Of a DNA stretch of 64,000 bases, positions 59,893 through 64,000 are shown one piece after another. Position 1 is the stretch's first letter. Each line of letters begins with the position of its first letter. This DNA is from Pseudomonas guariconensis (lineage in GTDB: Bacteria; Pseudomonadota; Gammaproteobacteria; Pseudomonadales; Pseudomonadaceae), in assembly GCF_900102675.1 (NCBI RefSeq), contig NZ_FMYX01000016.1:44153-108152 (forward strand), read 5' to 3'. Under the pieces are notes generated by a model, which saw only the letters and a program-made list of their open reading frames with translations, searched no databases and was not told the origin of the DNA. Position numbers and translations under genes: made by a program.

Positions 59893-60651
59893 ATGGCCGT
59901 CGCCCTGAACACTCTGGTCGAGGAAGCCGAGCGCTACCTGGGCAGCGCGAAGATCCAAGACTACTGCCCCAACGGCCTGCAGGTCGAAGGCCGTCCGCAG
60001 GTCAGCCGGATCGTCAGCGGCGTCACTGCCAGCCAGGCATTGCTGGATGCGGCAGTTGAGGCCGAGGCCGATCTGGTGCTGGTGCACCATGGTTACTTCT
60101 GGAAAGGCGAGAACCCGTGCATCACGGGCATGAAGCAGCGCCGGATCAAAACCCTGCTCAAGCATGACATCAGTCTGCTCGCCTACCACCTGCCGCTGGA
60201 CGTACACCCTGAGGTGGGCAACAACGTGCAGTTGGCCCGTCAACTGGGCATCACCGTCGAGGGGCCGCTGGACCCGCAGAACCCCAAAGTAGTCGGTCTG
60301 GTGGGCTCTCTGGCCGAGCCGATGTCGGCACGCGATTTTGCCCGCCGGGTGCAGGAAGTGATGGGGCGTGAGCCGTTGGTGATCGAGGGCGAACAATTGG
60401 TGCGCCGGGTCGGTTGGTGCACAGGTGGCGGTCAGGGCTACATCGACACCGCCATCGCTGCCGGCGTGGATCTGTTCCTCAGTGGCGAGGCGTCCGAGCA
60501 GACCTTCCACAGCGCCCGGGAGAACGGCGTCAGTTTCATCGCGGCCGGGCACCATGCCACCGAGCGTTACGGCGTGCAGGCGCTGGGCGACTACCTGGCA
60601 CGGCGCTTTGCGGTGGAGCACCTGTTCATCGACTGCCCCAACCCCATCTGA
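59893..60651 (+). CDS. Nif3-like dinuclear metal center protein (YbgI/DUF34)
   Basis: 252 residues with AGGAGAT nine nt upstream of the ATG. Metal-binding elements are visible: DYCPNGLQVEG, LVLVHHGYFWKG, AYHLPLDVHPEVGNN, FLSGEASEQ and AAGHHATERYG. This is the complete Nif3/YbgI set (His-His, Asp, His, Glu). The family has a dimetal centre and may act in GTP cyclohydrolase or related chemistry; the role is unclear. Divergent from algW. Confidence 0.92.
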   Translation: MAVALNTLVEEAERYLGSAKIQDYCPNGLQVEGRPQVSRIVSGVTASQALLDAAVEAEADLVLVHHGYFWKGENPCITGMKQRRIKTLLKHDISLLAYHLPLDVHPEVGNNVQLARQLGITVEGPLDPQNPKVVGLVGSLAEPMSARDFARRVQEVMGREPLVIEGEQLVRRVGWCTGGGQGYIDTAIAAGVDLFLSGEASEQTFHSARENGVSFIAAGHHATERYGVQALGDYLARRFAVEHLFIDCPNPI

Positions 60652-60867
60652 TCTCGGCCATTTCAAAGGTGAACCCGCTCCCGCAGAGGATTGGCTGTGG
60701 CAGCGGGTTTTGCCGCGAAGGCGCGCTCCACGTCCCCAAACCCGCAGTCATATCGTTAGATTCTTTCGGTCTAGTCAGCCTCCTAAATAGAATCAGGCGC
60801 TGTGATACAGTTCCTCGCTCGAACACGGCCCGCAGGCCGTCCATAAGATCGTTTTTCGTGAGTAGCC

Positions 60868-61785
60868 ATGGTCGACAAACTGACGCACTTGAAACAGCTG
60901 GAGGCGGAGAGCATCCACATCATCCGCGAGGTGGCCGCCGAGTTCGACAACCCGGTGATGCTGTACTCGATCGGCAAGGACTCCGCCGTGATGCTGCACC
61001 TGGCGCGCAAGGCCTTCTTCCCAGGCAAGCTGCCGTTCCCGGTGATGCACGTCGACACCCAGTGGAAATTCCAGGAGATGTACCGCTTCCGCGACAAGAT
61101 GGTCGAGGAGATGGGCCTGGAGTTGATCACCCACGTCAACCCTGAAGGTGTGGCGCAGGGCATCAACCCGTTCACCCATGGCAGCTCCAAGCACACCGAC
61201 ATCATGAAGACCCAGGGCCTGAAGCAGGCGCTGGACAAGCATGGCTTCGACGCCGCGTTCGGCGGCGCCCGCCGCGACGAGGAGAAGTCCCGCGCCAAGG
61301 AGCGTGTGTATTCGTTCCGCGACAGCAAGCACCGCTGGGACCCGAAGAACCAGCGCCCGGAGCTGTGGAACATCTACAACGGCAAGGTCAACAAGGGCGA
61401 GTCGATCCGCGTCTTCCCCCTGTCGAACTGGACCGAGCTGGACATCTGGCAGTACATCTACCTCGAAGGTATCCCGATCGTGCCGCTGTACTTCGCTGCC
61501 GAGCGTGAAGTCATCGAGAAGAACGGCACCCTGATCATGATCGACGACGAGCGCATCCTCGAGCATCTGACCGATGAAGAGAAAGCGCGCATCGTCAAGA
61601 AGAAGGTGCGTTTCCGTACCCTGGGCTGCTACCCGTTGACGGGTGCTGTCGAGTCGGAAGCCGAGACCCTGACGGACATCATTCAGGAAATGCTCCTGAC
61701 CCGTACGTCCGAGCGCCAGGGCCGCGTCATCGACCACGATGGCGCCGGTTCCATGGAAGACAAGAAACGCCAAGGCTACTTCTAA
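60868..61785 (+). CDS. cysD: Sulfate adenylyltransferase subunit 2 (CysD)
   Basis: 305 residues. It has MLYSIGKDSAVMLHLARKAF, the PP-loop that binds ATP, DTQWKFQEMY, GGARRDEEKSRAKER and FPLSNWTELDIWQYI, all family signatures. With CysN it makes adenosine 5'-phosphosulfate from ATP and sulfate in assimilation. The upstream 216 bp hold REP-like DNA and probably a CysB-controlled promoter, which I could not locate with certainty. cysNC starts 15 bp after the stop. Confidence 0.97.
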   Translation: MVDKLTHLKQLEAESIHIIREVAAEFDNPVMLYSIGKDSAVMLHLARKAFFPGKLPFPVMHVDTQWKFQEMYRFRDKMVEEMGLELITHVNPEGVAQGINPFTHGSSKHTDIMKTQGLKQALDKHGFDAAFGGARRDEEKSRAKERVYSFRDSKHRWDPKNQRPELWNIYNGKVNKGESIRVFPLSNWTELDIWQYIYLEGIPIVPLYFAAEREVIEKNGTLIMIDDERILEHLTDEEKARIVKKKVRFRTLGCYPLTGAVESEAETLTDIIQEMLLTRTSERQGRVIDHDGAGSMEDKKRQGYF

Positions 61786-61800
61786 TTTCAGGGTTACTCC

Positions 61801-63702
61801 ATGTCGCACCAATCTGATCTGATCAGCGAGGACATCCTCGCCTACCTGGCCCAGCACGAGCGCAAGGAACTGCTGCGCTTTTTGACCTGCGGCAACGTCG
61901 ACGACGGCAAGAGCACCCTGATCGGGCGCCTGCTGCATGACTCGAAGATGATCTACGAGGACCACCTCGAGGCCATCACCCGCGACTCGAAAAAGGTCGG
62001 CACCACCGGCGAGGAAGTGGATCTGGCGCTGCTGGTCGACGGTCTGCAGGCCGAGCGCGAGCAGGGCATCACCATCGATGTCGCCTACCGCTATTTCTCC
62101 ACCGCCAAGCGCAAGTTCATCATCGCCGACACTCCGGGCCACGAGCAGTACACCCGCAACATGGCCACCGGCGCCTCGACCTGCGACCTGGCGATCATCC
62201 TGGTCGATGCGCGCTATGGCGTGCAGACCCAGACCCGTCGCCACAGCTACATCGCCTCGTTGCTCGGCATCAAGCACATCGTCGTCGCGGTCAACAAGAT
62301 GGACCTGAAGAACTTCGACGAACAGGTCTTCGAATCGATCAAGGCCGACTATCTTAAGTTCGCCGAAGGCATCAACCTCAAGCCGTCGAGCCTGCACTTC
62401 GTGCCGATGTCGGCGCTCAAGGGCGACAACGTGGTCAACCGCAGCGAGCGTTCGCCGTGGTACACCGGCCCTGCGCTGATGGAAATCCTCGAAACCGTGG
62501 AAGTGGCGGCCGACCGCAACTTCACCGACCTGCGCTTCCCGGTGCAGTACGTGAACCGTCCGAACCTGAACTTCCGCGGCTTTGCCGGCACCATCGCCAG
62601 CGGTGTCGTGCACAAGGGGGACGAAGTGGTCGTGCTGCCGTCGGGCAAGAGCAGCCGGGTCAAGTCCATCGTCACCTTCGAAGGTGAGCTGGAAAACGCA
62701 GGCCCAGGCCAGGCCGTGACCCTGACCATGGAAGACGAGATCGACATCTCCCGTGGCGATTTGCTGGTGCATGCCGACAACGTTCCGCCGGTCACTGACC
62801 AGTTCGACGCCATGCTGGTATGGATGTCCGAGGAGCCGATGCTCCCAGGCAAGAAGTACGACATCAAGCGCGCCACCAGCTACGTGCCGGGCTCGATCGC
62901 CAGCATCACCCACAAGGTCGATGTGAACACTCTGGAGCAGGGCGCTGCCAGTGCCCTGCAACTGAACGAGATCGGTCGCGTCAAGGTCAGCCTGGATGCC
63001 GCCATCGCCCTGGACGGCTACGACAGCAACCGCACTACCGGCGCGTTCATCGTCATCGACCGCCTGACCAACGGTACCGTCGGCGCCGGCATGATCATCG
63101 CCCCGCCAGTCCTGCCGCACGGCAGCACCGGCCATCATGGCAAGCTGGCCCACGTCTCCACCGAAGAGCGTGCCCTGCGCTTCGGCCAGCAGCCAGCCAC
63201 CGTGCTGTTCAGCGGCCTCTCCGGTGCCGGCAAGAGCACCTTGGCCTATGCCGTGGAGCGCAAGCTGTTCGACATGGGCCGTGCGGTCTATGTACTCGAC
63301 GGTCAGAACCTGCGCCACGACCTGAACAAGGGCCTGCCACAGGACCGCGCCGGTCGTACCGAAAACTGGCGTCGCGCCGCCCACGTGGCGCGCCAGTTCA
63401 ACGAAGCCGGCATGCTGACCCTGGCCGCCTTCGTGGCCCCGGACGCCGAAGGTCGCGAGCAGGCCAAAGCGCTGATCGGCAAGGAGCGCCTGGTCACTGT
63501 CTACGTCCAGGCCTCGCCGATCGCCTGCCGCGAACGCGACCCTCAAGGCCTGTACGCTGCTGGTGGCGACAACATCCCAGGCGAAAGCTTCCCGTACGAT
63601 GTGCCGCTGGACGCGGACCTGGTGATCGATACCCAGACCACCAGCGTTGAAGAGGGCGTCAAGCAGGTGCTGGATGTGCTGCGTCAGCGCGGCGCGATCT
63701 GA
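61801..63702 (+). CDS. cysNC: Bifunctional sulfate adenylyltransferase subunit 1 / APS kinase (CysNC)
   Basis: 633 residues. The N-terminal GTPase has GNVDDGKSTLIGRLL at residue 31, DTPGHEQYTRNMATGAS (G3) and NKMD (G4), followed by two barrel domains. From about residue 460 a fused APS kinase begins, with FSGLSGAGKSTLAYAVE (P-loop) and LDGQNLRHDLNKGL. It drives sulfate adenylation with GTP hydrolysis and then phosphorylates APS to PAPS. The N-C fusion is common in Pseudomonas. A strong terminator follows. Confidence 0.97.
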   Translation: MSHQSDLISEDILAYLAQHERKELLRFLTCGNVDDGKSTLIGRLLHDSKMIYEDHLEAITRDSKKVGTTGEEVDLALLVDGLQAEREQGITIDVAYRYFSTAKRKFIIADTPGHEQYTRNMATGASTCDLAIILVDARYGVQTQTRRHSYIASLLGIKHIVVAVNKMDLKNFDEQVFESIKADYLKFAEGINLKPSSLHFVPMSALKGDNVVNRSERSPWYTGPALMEILETVEVAADRNFTDLRFPVQYVNRPNLNFRGFAGTIASGVVHKGDEVVVLPSGKSSRVKSIVTFEGELENAGPGQAVTLTMEDEIDISRGDLLVHADNVPPVTDQFDAMLVWMSEEPMLPGKKYDIKRATSYVPGSIASITHKVDVNTLEQGAASALQLNEIGRVKVSLDAAIALDGYDSNRTTGAFIVIDRLTNGTVGAGMIIAPPVLPHGSTGHHGKLAHVSTEERALRFGQQPATVLFSGLSGAGKSTLAYAVERKLFDMGRAVYVLDGQNLRHDLNKGLPQDRAGRTENWRRAAHVARQFNEAGMLTLAAFVAPDAEGREQAKALIGKERLVTVYVQASPIACRERDPQGLYAAGGDNIPGESFPYDVPLDADLVIDTQTTSVEEGVKQVLDVLRQRGAI

Positions 63703-63718
63703 TCCGCTTGCCATAAAC

Positions 63719-63746
63719 AGAAAACCCCGCTTCGGCGGGGTTTTTT
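63719..63746 (+). terminator. Terminator of cysD-cysNC
   Basis: AACCCCGC-TTCG-GCGGGGTT with a UUCG tetraloop and six Ts. The A-run on the left makes it usable for the convergent small lipoprotein gene as well. Confidence 0.95.
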
Positions 63747-63761
63747 GTTTATGGCACCTGA

Positions 63762-63964
63762 CTAGTTGCGCAACAGGCGCCGGGTCTGTTTTTCGGTCCT
63801 GATCATTTCCAGGTGCCGGTCATAATCGCTGTGTTGCGCGCACGCTGGGCTGTAGGGGGACATGTCGCAGTTGAAGTGTTGATCTGGGTTGTCTGGCCCG
63901 AGGTAGGGGCCGCCGGCGCTACAGGCTGATAGGAGCAGGAGGCCGGTGAGCGCTGACGTTTCAT
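63762..63964 (-). pseudogene. Small lipoprotein gene with an apparent one-base frameshift
   Basis: The start at 63964 (ATG AAA CGT CA..., with AAGG six nt upstream) leads after four codons into a frame that does not look like a protein. One base over, the frame reads ALTGLLLLSACSAGGPYLGP, then FNCDMSPYSPACAQH and ends TRRLLRN with a stop at 63762-63764. That is a lipoprotein signal with lipobox LSAC and a short Cys-containing mature part. The 203-bp span is one short of 204, so a single missing base near 63950 would restore a 67-residue protein. It could be a real mutation or an error in the sequence. Function unknown. Confidence 0.65.
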
Positions 63965-64000
63965 AAGGGGCCTTGACTGGCCCAATTTTATGAAGCTCTG

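Noticed and set aside
60793..63714. Very long open frame (973 codons) on the minus strand opposite cysD and cysNC
   Set aside because: It is an antisense shadow of two certain genes in high-GC DNA, has no recognisable domain or ribosome site, and its composition (His, Gln, Val, Gly rich) is typical of such shadows.

Overview
This 64 kb window is high-GC, densely coded chromosomal DNA that looks like a member of the Pseudomonas putida group. The evidence is a complete twelve-gene alginate cluster in canonical order, a D-arginine (dauBAR-type) locus, an aapJQMP amino-acid importer, a cysD-cysNC sulfate activation operon, and many copies of the short palindromic REP element (core gcgggttcacccgc or gcgggtttacccgc) typical of P. 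putida intergenic DNA. I saw no rRNA, tRNA, CRISPR array, transposase or integrase. Species assignment is inference from gene content and order.

Layout. 1-5800: end of the homogentisate/tyrosine catabolic pair (fahA end, maiA), a SirB1-type protein, a Leu/Phe/Val dehydrogenase, SOS-controlled yebG with a near-perfect LexA box, psiE, a low-GC insertion flanked by a 144-bp duplication of the psiE 3' end, a DUF3509 gene and an HPF/RaiA-like ribosome factor. 6000-11000: AraC regulator, EamA transporter, and a translationally coupled gtr-type glycosyl-modification operon (membrane glycosyltransferase, GtrA, GtrB). 11000-24000: a 2-hydroxyacid dehydrogenase and two efflux cassettes, each with a neighbouring LysR regulator: OMF-FUSC-DUF1656-HlyD, and EmrB-EmrA-OMF. 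A universal stress protein lies between them.

25500-42500: the alginate operon, transcribed right to left: algD, alg8, alg44, algK, algE, algG, algX, algL, algI, algJ, algF, algA. AlgD and AlgA make GDP-mannuronate. Alg8 and the c-di-GMP receptor Alg44 polymerise it. AlgK, AlgX, AlgG and AlgE form the periplasmic and outer-membrane export/epimerisation path. AlgL degrades stray polymer, and AlgI, AlgJ and AlgF acetylate. An AlgU(sigma22)-type promoter, a possible AlgR site and a leader of about 435 nt precede algD. Hairpins or REP elements sit at the algD-alg8 and algL-algI junctions and, unusually, inside the start of algK.

42500-54000: yaaA, a polysaccharide-deacetylase-like protein with a degraded first metal motif, a PIN-PhoH protein, moaC-moaD-moaE, and the dau locus (binding protein convergent with dauB-dauA-dauR). 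The binding-protein gene and dauB share an inverted-repeat operator candidate. Then come rhlB and a carboxylesterase. 54000-64000: aapJQMP behind a good sigma54 promoter, the periplasmic protease AlgW (which elsewhere activates AlgU by cleaving MucA), a Nif3-like protein, cysD and cysNC, and a small lipoprotein gene that appears frameshifted at the right edge.

Most genes are ordinary core Pseudomonas genes. The parts most worth a second look are the psiE duplication/insertion with its DUF4225-like remnant, the shared dau operator, the REP-encoded peptide in AlgK, the non-canonical deacetylase, and the regulatory DNA of algD and aapJ.
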